Part shown: positions 15,596 through 25,263 of the stretch, piece by piece
Position numbering within the stretch: position 1 is the stretch's first letter
Layout of the letters: every line of letters starts with the position of its first letter
Assembly: GCF_001642325.1 (NCBI RefSeq)
Contig: NZ_LSFI01000001.1
Span: 1 to 64,000 of the forward strand
From: Thermodesulfatator autotrophicus
Lineage (GTDB): Bacteria; Desulfobacterota; Thermodesulfobacteria; Thermodesulfobacteriales; Thermodesulfatatoraceae
DNA length: 64,000 nucleotides
Reading direction: 5' to 3'
Notes under the pieces: generated by a model
The model's input: only the letters and a program-made list of their open reading frames with translations
What the model was told of the DNA's origin: nothing
Databases searched by the model: none
Position numbers and translations under genes: made by a program

Positions 15596-17596
15596 ATGGG
15601 CAAAATCACCAAAATTTTAGGAGCTATTTTAGTTGTAGTTATCGTCGTAACAATTGTTCTTTATTTTGTTGCCAGCCGGTATCTGACTCCAGAAAGGATC
15701 AAAGCCTTTATAGTTCCTCCACTTGAAGAGGCCACCGGTCTTAAGGTTTCTATCGGCGATATTAAAAGGGCCGGTCTTTTTGGGGTTAAGGTAAACCAGG
15801 TAAAATTTTTAGACCCTGTAGTTAAAAAAGATGTAATCTCGGCAGATGAATTACGCTTAAGCCTTAAACTTAGCCCCCTTTTAAAGGGAAAACTCGTTGT
15901 CTCTGAAGTGGCCTTCATAAGGCCTTATATTTTCGTCATCCGAGAAAAAGATGGTTCAATTAATTTAACCAAGTATTTCGCTCCCGAAGAAACTGCGCCC
16001 ACGCAAGAAACTCCCCCAGCCCAAAAAGAACCTGCTAAACTTGCCCTTATTTTTCAAAGTATAAAAATAGAAGCTGCCAAAATAAAATTCGTTGACCAGA
16101 AAAAAGAGCTACCTCCTGCTGAAGGCACTTTTTCTTTAAACGGCGGGCTTAAATTAGAGGGAACATCCCTTGTTTTCACCGGAGACGGCCAACTAAACGT
16201 AAAGGTTGATAAATATCCTCTGGTTGAAGATTTACGCTTTAACGCCCTGGTCAGGGGAAAAGAAAATCAGATAAAACTTGTCGGTGGAAAAATTCTTAAG
16301 GGCAAAGTTCTGGGTGAAATAGTCCTCAATGAAGAAAAAATCAAAGGCCTTATAAGGCTTTCCCAGGCAAGTTTTAAGGAAGGCGAAAACCTGGCTAAAG
16401 TCCTTAAGCCATATCTTTTTCCCGAAGCAGAAATTCCTGCTTTAGACGGAGGTTTTGATGTAGAAATAACGCTTGCTGGCACCATTTCAAAACCCATAGT
16501 AGAAAGCTCGGTTTACCCGAAACCTCTAAAAATATATCAAAAGCCTTATACGATAGTGGCAGAAGGAGAAATAAAAGCTTCTGTGGAAGAGGTTCTTCCC
16601 AAAATTAATCTCACCGTAAATGGAGAAAAATTCTCTATTAATGGAAAGGTTTCTTTAAAAGAAGCCTTACCCCGGGCAGACCTTTTAATCTCAGCTCAAA
16701 AATTAAATTTGAAGGCCTTAATCCCTGAGGGAGAAAAAGAAGCTCCTGAGAAACCTTCTCAACCAGAGGAGAAAAGAGTTTCCCAAAAGAAAAAGGCCTC
16801 TTTAGTCCTACCTATTACTGGAAAAATTCGTTTTAAGGCCGAGGAAGTTTGCTATCAGGTTTGCGCTAAAGACGCCAGGGCAGAAATAGTTTTAAACAAA
16901 GAGCGCCTTGACCTAAAAAACTTTAGCTTTTTCCTGGCAGGGGCCTTGGCTCAAGTAAACGGCAATGTTACCAATCTTTCTGATACACCTAAAATCAAAT
17001 TTGCCTATTCTCTCGCTGGTGCCGACTTGCCAACCCTTGCCCAGAGCTTTTTTAGCAAAAGTGATTATTTTGCCAGTGGAAAGGTCTGGACTGAAGGAGC
17101 TTTTTCAGCCCTGGGAATAGAAGCCGAGGCTGTTAAAAAAACTCTTACTGGTCAGGGCAACGCCCGGTTTATGCAATTGGGTTTAAAAGAAAACAATATT
17201 ACCTCTCTGGTAGCCCAGGTTTTAAGGATAGAAGAGCTTAAAGCCTTAAAATTTGACCAGGGTAAACTTAATTACGCCGTTGCTAACGGCTGGGTAAACG
17301 TTAAAGGTAAGTTTTCCCGTGAAGGTCTGCTTCTTAATTTAACAGGCCGCGTTGGCCTTGATGGCCGGCTAGACTTAATACCTCGTCTTCTTTTTAGTGG
17401 GAAATATGCCTCTCTTTTTGCCAAAAACTTCCCTGGTGCTTCTCTTTTTAGAACCCAAAAAGGCTATGAGGTGCCTTTATCTATCGCTGGCACTTTAGAA
17501 AAACCAAAGGTTTCTCTCAAAGAGGTAGAAGAAAAAGTAAAGGAAAAAGTCAAGGAAAAAGCCGTAAAAGAGATTTTTAAACTTTTAGGGCAGTAA
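15596..17596 (+). CDS. AsmA family protein
   Basis: This 666-aa protein has an N-terminal membrane anchor (ILGAILVVVIVVTIVLYFV, residues ~7-25) and then a long periplasmic region. AsmA-type features are the TPERIKAFIVPPLEEATGLKVSIGDI opening, repeated beta-rich segments, and a C-terminal domain ending in a Lys/Glu-rich helix. AsmA-like proteins are implicated in phospholipid transport and outer-membrane assembly. A Pro/Lys/Glu linker lies near residues 380-400. The start at 15596 has GAGGG six bases upstream; ATG 15590 is too close to it. A terminator follows. Confidence 0.8.
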   Translation: MGKITKILGAILVVVIVVTIVLYFVASRYLTPERIKAFIVPPLEEATGLKVSIGDIKRAGLFGVKVNQVKFLDPVVKKDVISADELRLSLKLSPLLKGKLVVSEVAFIRPYIFVIREKDGSINLTKYFAPEETAPTQETPPAQKEPAKLALIFQSIKIEAAKIKFVDQKKELPPAEGTFSLNGGLKLEGTSLVFTGDGQLNVKVDKYPLVEDLRFNALVRGKENQIKLVGGKILKGKVLGEIVLNEEKIKGLIRLSQASFKEGENLAKVLKPYLFPEAEIPALDGGFDVEITLAGTISKPIVESSVYPKPLKIYQKPYTIVAEGEIKASVEEVLPKINLTVNGEKFSINGKVSLKEALPRADLLISAQKLNLKALIPEGEKEAPEKPSQPEEKRVSQKKKASLVLPITGKIRFKAEEVCYQVCAKDARAEIVLNKERLDLKNFSFFLAGALAQVNGNVTNLSDTPKIKFAYSLAGADLPTLAQSFFSKSDYFASGKVWTEGAFSALGIEAEAVKKTLTGQGNARFMQLGLKENNITSLVAQVLRIEELKALKFDQGKLNYAVANGWVNVKGKFSREGLLLNLTGRVGLDGRLDLIPRLLFSGKYASLFAKNFPGASLFRTQKGYEVPLSIAGTLEKPKVSLKEVEEKVKEKVKEKAVKEIFKLLGQ

Positions 17597-17599
17597 AAC

Positions 17600-17632
17600 T
17601 CACCTGGAGGCCTTCTGGCCTCTAGGTGTTTT
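17600..17632 (+). terminator. Rho-independent terminator after asmA-like gene
   Basis: CACCTGGAGGCC and GGCCTCTAGGTG form a 12-bp stem with one mismatch and a TTCT loop, followed by TTTTC. It sits between convergent genes and overlaps the last codons of queF. Confidence 0.8.
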
Positions 17633-18011
17633 CATTTTTGCGACGTTCTACGGTAATAACGGTGTGAACATTACCACGAGGATGAAAATCCCCTATCACT
17701 TTCAGGTAGCGTGGCTCTAAAGTCTTCCAGAGGGCGTCAAATATTTCGTTAGTGGCTGCCTCATGCGAAATATAGCGGTTGCGAAACTTATTCAACCAGA
17801 GTTTTAGTGACTTTAGCTCTACGATTTTTTGATCGGGAATATAGCTAAGTTTTATGGTGGCAAAGTCAGGATATCCCGAACGTGGGCAAAGGCAGGTAAA
17901 CTCTGGAAAAGTTATTTCAATAAGGTAATCCCTGTCCGGGTAAGGATTGGGCCAGGGCTCAAGCTCAGCTTCAAGAATAGCTTTTTCTCCATATTTGAGT
18001 TCTTCTGACAT
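17622..18011 (-). CDS. queF: NADPH-dependent preQ0 reductase QueF (type I)
   Basis: This 129-aa short unimodular form reduces 7-cyano-7-deazaguanine to preQ1 in queuosine synthesis. Key features are the thioimide Cys in [16 protein letters not shown], the NADPH motif ELKSLKLWL, then [10 protein letters not shown] and DFHPRGN. The start at 18011 follows AGGGAG five bases upstream; the 5-codon longer reading lacks this site. It is the 3'-most gene of the gpmI-polyferredoxin-queF run. queH, for the last pathway step, is at 31199. Confidence 0.95.
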   Translation of the reverse strand: MSEELKYGEKAILEAELEPWPNPYPDRDYLIEITFPEFTCLCPRSGYPDFATIKLSYIPDQKIVELKSLKLWLNKFRNRYISHEAATNEIFDALWKTLEPRYLKVIGDFHPRGNVHTVITVERRKNENT

Positions 18012-18019
18012 CTTTCTCC

Positions 18020-19381
18020 CTAGCAAAAAACAAAATAAAGAGTTGATATCATTACGATTAAACCAACAATACCAAAGAAATTTATTTTAGGCACTATCCC
18101 TTCAAATTCTTGAGAATAAAAAATCCAGGCCACGTAAAAAGCTCCTATACCTCCCACAATAATAAGAGTCTTTAACGTCAGAATTATTAGCCATTCAGGA
18201 ACAACAAATCCCAGATGCTCTAATTCTAAACCGAATTGTCTCCCCAGAACCGGGAAAAAATTACCAACTTCATGCAAAAAATAATCAAGGCGATAGGTAA
18301 GCTCTCCGGTAAAGGCCATAGGCACCAGGACTGGCACCATAGGCGAAAACTTTCCAAAAAGCTCGTCTTCAAAAAAAGTAAAAAGCTTTGCTCCCAAACG
18401 AATAATTCCAACAAAAAATATAAACCATAATCCCAAAATAATGGTAAAAGCTATAGCCTCAGAGTTTGCCAGAGAAGCCTTAAAAGATTGATACCAGACA
18501 GTTTTTTCCTGAATAAAACGAGAAAGCTGGGAAGCCATTAAAAAGGGAATAATATAAGCACAAGTAAGATACCTTCCCTTATTGATAATCAGTTCTTTTA
18601 ACGGGTGACGCAAAAAAAGCCGTGGAGAATCTCTATCACAAAGAGGAACACAGTGGCCACAAACTAAGCAAAGCAAATTATTTTTAACGGCATAAGCCCC
18701 AAGATACACTGGACAACCTGGAATATTTCCTTTTCCCCTTTTACAGGGAAAGTCTTTACAGCCGCGGCACTTTTCAAGAAGCGGGCGAAACTCAAGGATA
18801 GACATGGTAGCTGCCGCACCGATAATTTTTCCCATAGGGCAAAAGTGGCGGCACCAGGCCTGACCTTTGTAAAGAATGGCAAAAACAGTAGCGCCCAACA
18901 AAATAGAAATAAGGAGTAAAGAGGTAAGAAAAGGCGAGTATTTCATGTGAGTAACGGCTTCCACCCATAAAATCAAGGCCAAAAGAATAGTAGCACCGTA
19001 GGCACAATATTTAGAAAAGGTTTGTAGAGGGAGCTTTTTCCGGTATAGCCCCAGTTTTTGAAAAATTCGCCCTATACCAGGAAAGGGGCAGACTCCACAC
19101 CACATACGCCCTACAAAGAACCAGGAAAGAACAATTGACGTCCACCAAACTCCCCAGGAAATAAATAACATGATGTTTCTGGATGGGTCTTGAGGCCCAA
19201 ATAAGCCCATAAGAATCAGAATAGTAAAAACTATATCACCAAAAGTTCTAAGAATAGCGAAGTTGCGACGATTACTGAAGAAGCTTTTTAAGCGCGGAAA
19301 AAGTTCAAAGAGGTCAAGACGGGCCTCAGGGTCATATACAAATAAAACTTTTAAGATTTTTTTTAAGGTCTTAAGTTTCAA
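18020..19381 (-). CDS. Membrane polyferredoxin (NapH/CcoG/YccM-like 4Fe-4S protein)
   Basis: The protein is 453 aa. Multiple membrane segments (~46-64, 72-92, 130-175, 265-290, 310-335, 395-450) surround Cys motifs: [20 protein letters not shown] and the ferredoxin-like [12 protein letters not shown]. Such proteins move electrons across or along the membrane to periplasmic or cytoplasmic partners. The start is TTG at 19381, within the gpmI stop region (11-base overlap); the next in-frame ATG is too far in. No adjacent catalytic partner is visible, as the neighbours are gpmI and queF. Function beyond membrane electron transfer is unknown. Confidence 0.8.
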   Translation of the reverse strand: MKLKTLKKILKVLFVYDPEARLDLFELFPRLKSFFSNRRNFAILRTFGDIVFTILILMGLFGPQDPSRNIMLFISWGVWWTSIVLSWFFVGRMWCGVCPFPGIGRIFQKLGLYRKKLPLQTFSKYCAYGATILLALILWVEAVTHMKYSPFLTSLLLISILLGATVFAILYKGQAWCRHFCPMGKIIGAAATMSILEFRPLLEKCRGCKDFPCKRGKGNIPGCPVYLGAYAVKNNLLCLVCGHCVPLCDRDSPRLFLRHPLKELIINKGRYLTCAYIIPFLMASQLSRFIQEKTVWYQSFKASLANSEAIAFTIILGLWFIFFVGIIRLGAKLFTFFEDELFGKFSPMVPVLVPMAFTGELTYRLDYFLHEVGNFFPVLGRQFGLELEHLGFVVPEWLIILTLKTLIIVGGIGAFYVAWIFYSQEFEGIVPKINFFGIVGLIVMISTLYFVFC

Positions 19382-20924
19382 ATAGTATTTTGCCTGTCAT
19401 CTCTTTAGGTATTTCAAGCCCCATCAGGTACAAACCCGTTGGGGCAATATCAGCCAGAATTCCTCCTTCTAAAAGCTTCTTATTTTTCATTTTATCATCA
19501 ACCAGATAAAATGGTACCGGATTACCGGTATGAGCGGTAAAAGGGCCACCTGTTTCAGGGTCAATCATCATTTCACAATTACCGTGATCTGCCGTAACAA
19601 TGGCAGGGGCACCGCCTGTAACCTCTCGCCAGGCTTTAAGAACCTTTCCCACGCACTCGTCAACTACTTTCACCGCCTTGATAGCGGCTTCAAGCACTCC
19701 TGTATGGCCTACCATATCACCATTGGCGTAATTCATCACGATGAAAGAATACTTATTGCTTTTGATTCTTCTGATAACCTCTTCGGTTACTTCATAAGCG
19801 CTCATTTCAGGCTTCTGGTCATAGGTGGCAATGTCTCGCGGTGAAGGAATGAGTTTTCGCTCTTCTTTAGGAAAAGGTTTTTCCTCACCGCCATTAAAAA
19901 AATAAGTAACATGGGCATATTTTTCAGTCTCAGCGGTGCGAAACTGGTAAAGACCTGCTTTGCTTATCACTTCGCCCCAGATGTTGACCAAATGCTCTGG
20001 GGGAAAAGCTACCGGCAAATCAAAAGTCTCGTCGTATAAAGTCATACAAACGTAATAGGCAAGTTTAGGCCACTTTTGACGGTCAAACTCGTTAAATTTT
20101 GGGTCTGTAAGAGCCCGGGTTAGCTCACGGGCTCTATCAGCCCTGAAATTGAAGAATATGACCACATCGCCGTCATCTATTAAAGCCAGAGGCTTATTAT
20201 CTTTTATTATCACCGTGGGGGTGATGAATTCATCTGTTTCACCACGGTTATAGGCCTCTTTTACCGCCTCCAGTGCATCAGAGGCCTTAAGGCCTTCTCC
20301 CAAAACCAGTGCCTGGTAAGCCTTAGCCACCCGCTCCCAGCGTTTATCTCTGTCCATAGCGTAGAAGCGGCCACTAACAGAGGCAATTTCTCCGCAACCA
20401 AGTTCTTCCATCTTTTGTTTTACCCGGGCCATATATTCTATGGCACTCTGGGGAGGGGTATCTCGCCCGTCGGTGAAAGCGTGCAAAAATACCCTATCGC
20501 AAAGGCCTTCCCGTTTGGCCAGCTCAAGGAGTGCAAACAGATGTTCAAGGCTGCTATGGACACCTCCGTCTGAAACCAAACCCAAAAGGTGGACCTTCCC
20601 CCCTGTTTCACGAGCCCTGGCAAAGGCCTCTTTTAAAACCGGATTTTCAAAAAAAGAACCGTCTTTAATGGCCATATTTATACGGGTTAAATCTTGATAA
20701 ACTATTCTTCCTGCCCCGATGTTAAGGTGACCCACTTCAGAGTTACCCATCTGGCCTTCAGGAAGGCCAACGGCTTCTCCCGAACATTTAAGCAAGGTAA
20801 AGGGATATGTTTCTTTTAAGGCATCAAGGTTGGGTGTGCCTGCCAGGCGAATAGCGTTACCTTCAATTTCTTCACGATAACCCCAGCCATCAAGAATTAT
20901 GAGTAATAACTTATTCGCTTTCAT
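19371..20924 (-). CDS. gpmI: 2,3-bisphosphoglycerate-independent phosphoglycerate mutase
   Basis: GpmI is 517 aa, the usual length, and interconverts 3- and 2-phosphoglycerate with two Mn ions. LLIILDGWGY carries the metal-ligand Asp12; the phosphorylated Ser62 is in MGNSEVGHLNIGAG. Downstream, HAFTDGRDTPP, VIFFNFRADRARE and VTADHGNCE complete the alkaline phosphatase-type site. The start is 20924, with an AGAGAA site. It overlaps the end of rsfS by 14 bases and is overlapped in turn by the polyferredoxin gene, so the three are probably cotranscribed. Confidence 0.97.
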   Translation of the reverse strand: MKANKLLLIILDGWGYREEIEGNAIRLAGTPNLDALKETYPFTLLKCSGEAVGLPEGQMGNSEVGHLNIGAGRIVYQDLTRINMAIKDGSFFENPVLKEAFARARETGGKVHLLGLVSDGGVHSSLEHLFALLELAKREGLCDRVFLHAFTDGRDTPPQSAIEYMARVKQKMEELGCGEIASVSGRFYAMDRDKRWERVAKAYQALVLGEGLKASDALEAVKEAYNRGETDEFITPTVIIKDNKPLALIDDGDVVIFFNFRADRARELTRALTDPKFNEFDRQKWPKLAYYVCMTLYDETFDLPVAFPPEHLVNIWGEVISKAGLYQFRTAETEKYAHVTYFFNGGEEKPFPKEERKLIPSPRDIATYDQKPEMSAYEVTEEVIRRIKSNKYSFIVMNYANGDMVGHTGVLEAAIKAVKVVDECVGKVLKAWREVTGGAPAIVTADHGNCEMMIDPETGGPFTAHTGNPVPFYLVDDKMKNKKLLEGGILADIAPTGLYLMGLEIPKEMTGKILFET

Positions 20925-21351
20925 TTTTCTCTTCCGTAGTTTCTGGTATAACCAGGCCCCAATCTTCTGGTTTAATCCGGGCGGCATCCATCCAGAGACC
21001 TTCTATATCATAAAACTCCCTTACTGGTTCAAAAAACAGATGAAAAACCACGTCTCCGTAATCCATAAGCACCCACTGGCCCTCAGTAGTCCCTTCAATG
21101 CCCAAGGGAGTAATATGTTGTTTGTATAATTCTTCTTCCAAGTAGTCAGCTACCCCTTGCACATGCCGCGCTGAGCGAGCGCTTGCTACTAAAATAAAAT
21201 CTGCATAAGAAGAAAGGCCCCTTACGTCTAAAATTACTAAGTCATGGATTTTTCTATCCAGGGCTAACTGGGCCATAAGGCGGGCAAGGTCTTCAGGTTT
21301 TAAAACAGGCTTCTTGGGGGCTAAGGCTTCTTTTTTCACTCGGCTGTTCAT
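20911..21351 (-). CDS. rsfS: Ribosomal silencing factor RsfS
   Basis: This 146-aa protein shows the RsfS/DUF143 signature: DLVILDVRGLSSYADFILVASARSARHVQGVADYL and GQWVLMDYGDVVFHLF. RsfS binds L14 of the 50S subunit and prevents subunit joining under starvation. An N-terminal basic extension of about 25 residues and an acidic tail are extra. A clean AGGAGG-type site precedes ATG. It heads the rsfS-gpmI-polyferredoxin-queF run, with dispersed repeats upstream. Confidence 0.95.
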   Translation of the reverse strand: MNSRVKKEALAPKKPVLKPEDLARLMAQLALDRKIHDLVILDVRGLSSYADFILVASARSARHVQGVADYLEEELYKQHITPLGIEGTTEGQWVLMDYGDVVFHLFFEPVREFYDIEGLWMDAARIKPEDWGLVIPETTEEKNESE

Positions 21352-21377
21352 ACCTCCTAAAAGTGTTTATTTTAAAG

Positions 21378-21508
21378 AGACTGCTTCGCCCATACGAGCT
21401 CGCAGTGACCAAATATAGATGGCTAATGATAGTAATTCTTTTTTTATCATTGTGAACCAACTTTCCTTGTTATTGTGAGGCTACACCAGCAGCCGAAACA
21501 ATCTCAAC
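21378..21508. repeat. Two dispersed palindromic repeat copies
   Basis: Copies at 21378-21410 (GACTGCTTCGCCCATACGAG then CTCGCAGTGAC) and 21469-21508 (TTATTGTGAGG ... CCGAAACAATCTCAAC) lie in the 222-base gap upstream of rsfS. Inner stems differ between the two. No gene is seen here. Confidence 0.75.
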
Positions 21509-21573
21509 CTATGTCTTTTAACTTTTGCAAAAATCTCCTTAAAATATAACGCAATTAAATAGTCGCATAAACT

Positions 21574-22308
21574 TTACGAAGATAAATAGTCTTTAAAAAT
21601 AGTTTTACGCAAAAAGTCTAAACCAAGACGCAAAAGTTTTTCATCGTCTTCAAGGGCTTCTTTTATCTCTTCCGTAGAGAAAAACTGTTTGAAAACTTCT
21701 TCTGTGGTTAGATATTCCTTTAAAGTCTCCAGGCCATAACAGGCTGTATAAATCATATCCAGTTCATCAGCAGAAAGAGGTCTATCCATGTGTTGGCGGG
21801 CAAAAACTATTTCGCTGAAAAGGTCATTAAATTCGTAGTAAGGCTCAAGGCCCTGTTCTTTTATCCAATCTCTTACGGTTATAGGGCGCTTTTCAAAGTG
21901 ACCTTTGCAATGGGTCTCTCTTATTATACGATAAATTTCAAAGGGCTTACCTTCTTCGTCACGTCCGGTAAAACGCGCCAGTGGATACGTGCGACAGGAA
22001 GCAGGACGGTCTGCATAGACAGAACACCCTTCTTCTCGCAAAAAAGGGCAGGCAAAATCTTGCGTTTTCATCCTTACAGAGATTACAGGGAGCTGGGTGA
22101 GGTCACCCAGATAAAAGTCAGCATAGCGGTCTATAAATTCTCTTGAAGAAAGCCCCAGAGCCTTTCTTAAACGCAAAAAATCGTAGGGACTTAAAACCAA
22201 AGTTACATCATAACAGCAGAGATTAAAGCAAGATATCCCCGGATAACAGGCGAATTCAAAAACATCATCAAGGGTTAGTTTGCGGTGGTCAAAAACCGGC
22301 TGTTCCAT
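21574..22308 (-). CDS. YkgJ family cysteine cluster protein
   Basis: This 244-aa protein has the metal-chelating Cys set of the YkgJ (UPF0153) family: CYPGISCFNLCC near residues 21-32, then CPFLREEGCSVYADRPASC with CRTYP. It probably coordinates Zn or an Fe-S cluster; the biochemical role is not established for the family. The C-terminal ~90 residues are helical and acidic. A GGAG-type site lies within the preceding PRTase end. It follows the phosphoribosyltransferase by one base and is likely its cotranscribed partner. Confidence 0.85.
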   Translation of the reverse strand: MEQPVFDHRKLTLDDVFEFACYPGISCFNLCCYDVTLVLSPYDFLRLRKALGLSSREFIDRYADFYLGDLTQLPVISVRMKTQDFACPFLREEGCSVYADRPASCRTYPLARFTGRDEEGKPFEIYRIIRETHCKGHFEKRPITVRDWIKEQGLEPYYEFNDLFSEIVFARQHMDRPLSADELDMIYTACYGLETLKEYLTTEEVFKQFFSTEEIKEALEDDEKLLRLGLDFLRKTIFKDYLSS

Positions 22309-22309
22309 T

Positions 22310-23008
22310 TTAGCCCTCCGTGTTAAAGTAGCCAGCCTTTTTGAGCAGGCTTATAACTTCTTCTGGAGATAAGTCATACCAGTTTTGATAAGCATCTGCC
22401 ACCGCAAAGAAAGCTCCTCCTCGCAGGTTGGCACAGTAAAGCTCATCAGCTAAAGGAGCGATTTTTTGAATGGCCTTTTCAGAGGCGGTGGGCACAGCCA
22501 CAATAATCTTTGAAGGCTTGTGGCGGACAACTTGTTTTATAGCAGCCATCATGGTGTAGCCTGAGGCCAGGCCGTCATCTACCAGAATAACCTGTTTATC
22601 TAAAAGCACAGGAAAAGGTTTGCCCTGCCTGAATAGAGCTTCCCGTTTAGCTAAATCTTTCTTTTCTATAACAATTTGAGCTTCTATTTCTTCCGGGGAT
22701 AGTCCAGCATAAGCTACCAGTTCTTCGTTTATAAGGATATCTCCCTCTGAGGTTATAGCTCCAAAACCTGCTTCCGGGTTATCTGGAAAATGAATTTTGC
22801 GAACAATGATTAAGTCAAAGGGAAGGCCTAGTTTTTTGGCGATAGTTAGGCCTACTGGAACGCCTCCTGCTGGAATAGCAAGGACTATAGCATCTTTTGC
22901 CTTTTGATATGGTTTAAGCATTTCCGCCAGCACTGAGCCGGCTTCTTCCCTGTCACGGAAGACATAAACTTTATTGGTAAGAATTTTATCAACGAAGACT
23001 TTGCCCAT
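22310..23008 (-). CDS. Phosphoribosyltransferase family protein
   Basis: The protein is 232 aa. A type I PRTase fold is indicated by the PRPP loop VILVDDGLASGYTMMAA (about residues 133-149) and the FDLIIVRKIHFP and AIPAGGVPVG stretches. This group is annotated as phosphoribosyltransferases of unknown substrate, often beside dienelactone-hydrolase or stress genes; here it is beside a YkgJ protein. The start at 23008 sits seven bases after GGAGG; the GTG at 23023 would place that site inside the gene. It is 55 bases downstream of pyrC on the same strand, but a direct pyrimidine role is not shown. Confidence 0.85.
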   Translation of the reverse strand: MGKVFVDKILTNKVYVFRDREEAGSVLAEMLKPYQKAKDAIVLAIPAGGVPVGLTIAKKLGLPFDLIIVRKIHFPDNPEAGFGAITSEGDILINEELVAYAGLSPEEIEAQIVIEKKDLAKREALFRQGKPFPVLLDKQVILVDDGLASGYTMMAAIKQVVRHKPSKIIVAVPTASEKAIQKIAPLADELYCANLRGGAFFAVADAYQNWYDLSPEEVISLLKKAGYFNTEG

Positions 23009-23063
23009 TTCCCCACCTCCCACTACAAAGATAGGGCTTATTTAGGGAAAGGCAAAGATTTAA

Positions 23064-24338
23064 CTAAAGGCGGGAAAAAACTATTTTTCCTGAGATTATA
23101 GTTAACACGGCCTGGCCTTTCATTTCCCACCCCAGGAAGGGCGAATTCTTACTCTTTGAATGAAGGGCTTTTTCATCAACCACCCAGATTTTTTCAGGAT
23201 CAAAGACGGTAATATCTGCTGTGTGACCCGGTTTTAAAGTGCCTCCATCAATCCCTAATATCCTGGCCGGGTTACAGGACATAAGCTCTACCAGGCGGGA
23301 AAGGGAAATAACTTTTTCCTTTACCAGACGCAAACCCAAAGGCAGAGCTGTTTCAAGGCCTATTAGCCCACAGGCTGCCTTTTCAAACTCACAGAGTTTT
23401 TCAAGGGGACTATGAGGGGCATGATCGGTGGCAATGGCGTCCAGGGTGCCATCAGCCAGGGCCTCTTTTATAGCCTCGCGATCAAGCTCACTTCTTAAAG
23501 GTGGATTAACCTTGGCGTTGGTATTGTAACCAAAGGTGGCCTCTTCTGTTAGAGAAAAATAATGCGGCGCCGTTTCAGCAGTAACGGGTATCCCTTCCTC
23601 TTTGGCGCGACGAATAATCTCTACCCCTTCTCTGGTTGACACATGGGCAATATGGATTGGCGTTCCCGTAAGCTTGGACAGCATGACTTCGCGAAAAATA
23701 GCGATGGCCTCTCCTTCAGCGGGAACACCTTTAAGGCCAAGCTTAGAAGAAGCCAGACCCTCGTTTACATGGCCACCTTTAGAGAGGGACAGTTCTTCAG
23801 CGTGTGAAATAATAGGTAAGTCAAAATTTTTAGCGTACTCCAGCGCAAGTCTCATAAGGTAAGCGTCTGAAACAGGAAAGCCGTCATCAGAGAGGGCTGC
23901 CGCCCCTGCTTCTTTGAGCTCTCCGAACTCTGTTAAGCTTTCTCCCTTTTGACCTTTGGTAATACAGGCCACGGGATAAACGCGAGCACGCCCTGCTTCT
24001 TCAGCCTTTTTAAGGATAAAGCGTGTAACCTCGGCGTTGTCATTGGGAGGTTTAGTGTTGGGCATACAGGCCACCGCGGTAAAACCCCCGGCCACCGCGG
24101 CTTTAGTACCAGTTTCAATGGTTTCTTTCCATTCTTCGCCTGGCTCGCGTAAATGAACATGCATGTCTATAAAACCCGGGCAAACCACTAAACCCTGACA
24201 ATCTATAATCTTTGCGTCTTCAGCAGAAATGTTGGGCGAAATAGCCTCTATTTTTTGGCTGGAAATTAAAATATCGCCGATTAAATCAAGCTTTTGGGAA
24301 GGATCTACTATACGGCCGCCTTTTAAAAGAATCTTCAC
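23064..24338 (-). CDS. pyrC: Dihydroorotase (type I)
   Basis: PyrC (424 aa) cyclises carbamoyl aspartate to dihydroorotate. The metal motif HVHLREPGEEWKETIETG lies near residues 60-77; later markers are ISHAEE, IHIAHVS and AIATDHAPHSP (the catalytic Asp). The length and motif order match the type I class, which in Aquifex forms a complex with aspartate carbamoyltransferase. pyrB overlaps by four bases immediately upstream, so an equivalent complex is plausible (inference). carA is elsewhere, at 55327. Confidence 0.97.
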   Translation of the reverse strand: MKILLKGGRIVDPSQKLDLIGDILISSQKIEAISPNISAEDAKIIDCQGLVVCPGFIDMHVHLREPGEEWKETIETGTKAAVAGGFTAVACMPNTKPPNDNAEVTRFILKKAEEAGRARVYPVACITKGQKGESLTEFGELKEAGAAALSDDGFPVSDAYLMRLALEYAKNFDLPIISHAEELSLSKGGHVNEGLASSKLGLKGVPAEGEAIAIFREVMLSKLTGTPIHIAHVSTREGVEIIRRAKEEGIPVTAETAPHYFSLTEEATFGYNTNAKVNPPLRSELDREAIKEALADGTLDAIATDHAPHSPLEKLCEFEKAACGLIGLETALPLGLRLVKEKVISLSRLVELMSCNPARILGIDGGTLKPGHTADITVFDPEKIWVVDEKALHSKSKNSPFLGWEMKGQAVLTIISGKIVFSRL

Positions 24339-25258
24339 GCTCCACCTCCAAGAAGGAGCACTAATAAAGCCATGCGCACAGCCACGCCGTTTGTTACCTG
24401 CTCAAGGATGACGTTTCGCGGGTCTTTTTCAAGTTCTGGGTGAAGCTCAACTCCCCAGTTAATAGGGCCGGGATGCATGAGAATACAATCATCTTTGGCC
24501 AGGGCTAAACGTTCAGTATTTAGGCCAAAATGGCGGGCATATTCTCTTACTGAAGGGAAAAGGGCCCTTCCGTGGCGTTCTTTTTGCACGCGCAGGGCCA
24601 TAACAACGTCGGCGTCTTTTAAGGCCTCTTCCAGGTGATAACAAACTCTTGCTCCCAGGGCTTCTCGTTCTGGCGGAAGCATGGTGGCTGGCCCGCTTAC
24701 AAAGACCTCTGCTCCCATTTTACAGAAAGCACAAATGCCAGAATGCGCTACCCGGCTATGGCGAATGTCTCCGATTATGGCCACTTTTAACCCTTTAAAG
24801 GACCCTTTCTTTTCTCTCACTGTAAGAAGATCTAAAAGGGCCTGGGTGGGATGGGCATTAAAGCCGTCACCGGCGTTTATTACCCTGGTTTTTACGTGTT
24901 CAGCAATAAGATGGGGGGCTCCGGCGTTGGGATGCCTAATGACAAAGAGATCTGCCCCCATGGCCTGGATATTAAGCACTGTGTCTATCAAAGATTCCCC
25001 TTTTTCCACACTGCTCATACGGGCAGTAAAGTTAAAAACATCTGCCGAAAGAACTTTAGCTGCTTTCTCAAAAGAAAGACGCGTGCGTGTGCTGGGCTCA
25101 AAAAAAAGATGGGCCACTAATTTTCCTCTAAGAGTGGGAACTTTGGGAATGGGACGCGATAGTACTTCTTTTAGGGCTTCAGCAGTGTCAAGAATAAAAT
25201 TTATTTCTTCAGGCGCAAGAGAAGCAATGTCAAGTATGTGTTTTTTTGAGAAGTCCAT
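24335..25258 (-). CDS. pyrB: Aspartate carbamoyltransferase catalytic subunit
   Basis: PyrB (307 aa) joins carbamoyl phosphate and aspartate. It contains the carbamoyl phosphate loop FEPSTRTRLSFE (about 53-64), the Lys of SSVEKGESL, HPTQALLDLLT and MHPGPINWGVELHPE. No regulatory subunit pyrI is adjacent. The ATG is preceded by AGGGG at a normal distance, but this lies in the 3' arm of a 10-bp hairpin (25264-25303), which could control translation. The next gene is pyrC, with a 4-base overlap. Confidence 0.97.
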   Translation of the reverse strand: MDFSKKHILDIASLAPEEINFILDTAEALKEVLSRPIPKVPTLRGKLVAHLFFEPSTRTRLSFEKAAKVLSADVFNFTARMSSVEKGESLIDTVLNIQAMGADLFVIRHPNAGAPHLIAEHVKTRVINAGDGFNAHPTQALLDLLTVREKKGSFKGLKVAIIGDIRHSRVAHSGICAFCKMGAEVFVSGPATMLPPEREALGARVCYHLEEALKDADVVMALRVQKERHGRALFPSVREYARHFGLNTERLALAKDDCILMHPGPINWGVELHPELEKDPRNVILEQVTNGVAVRMALLVLLLGGGA

Positions 25259-25263
25259 AATAA

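Noticed and set aside
20600-20620. Second parS site in gpmI (TGTTTCACGAGCCC)
   Set aside because: Only the first half matches; the other arm of the palindrome is missing.
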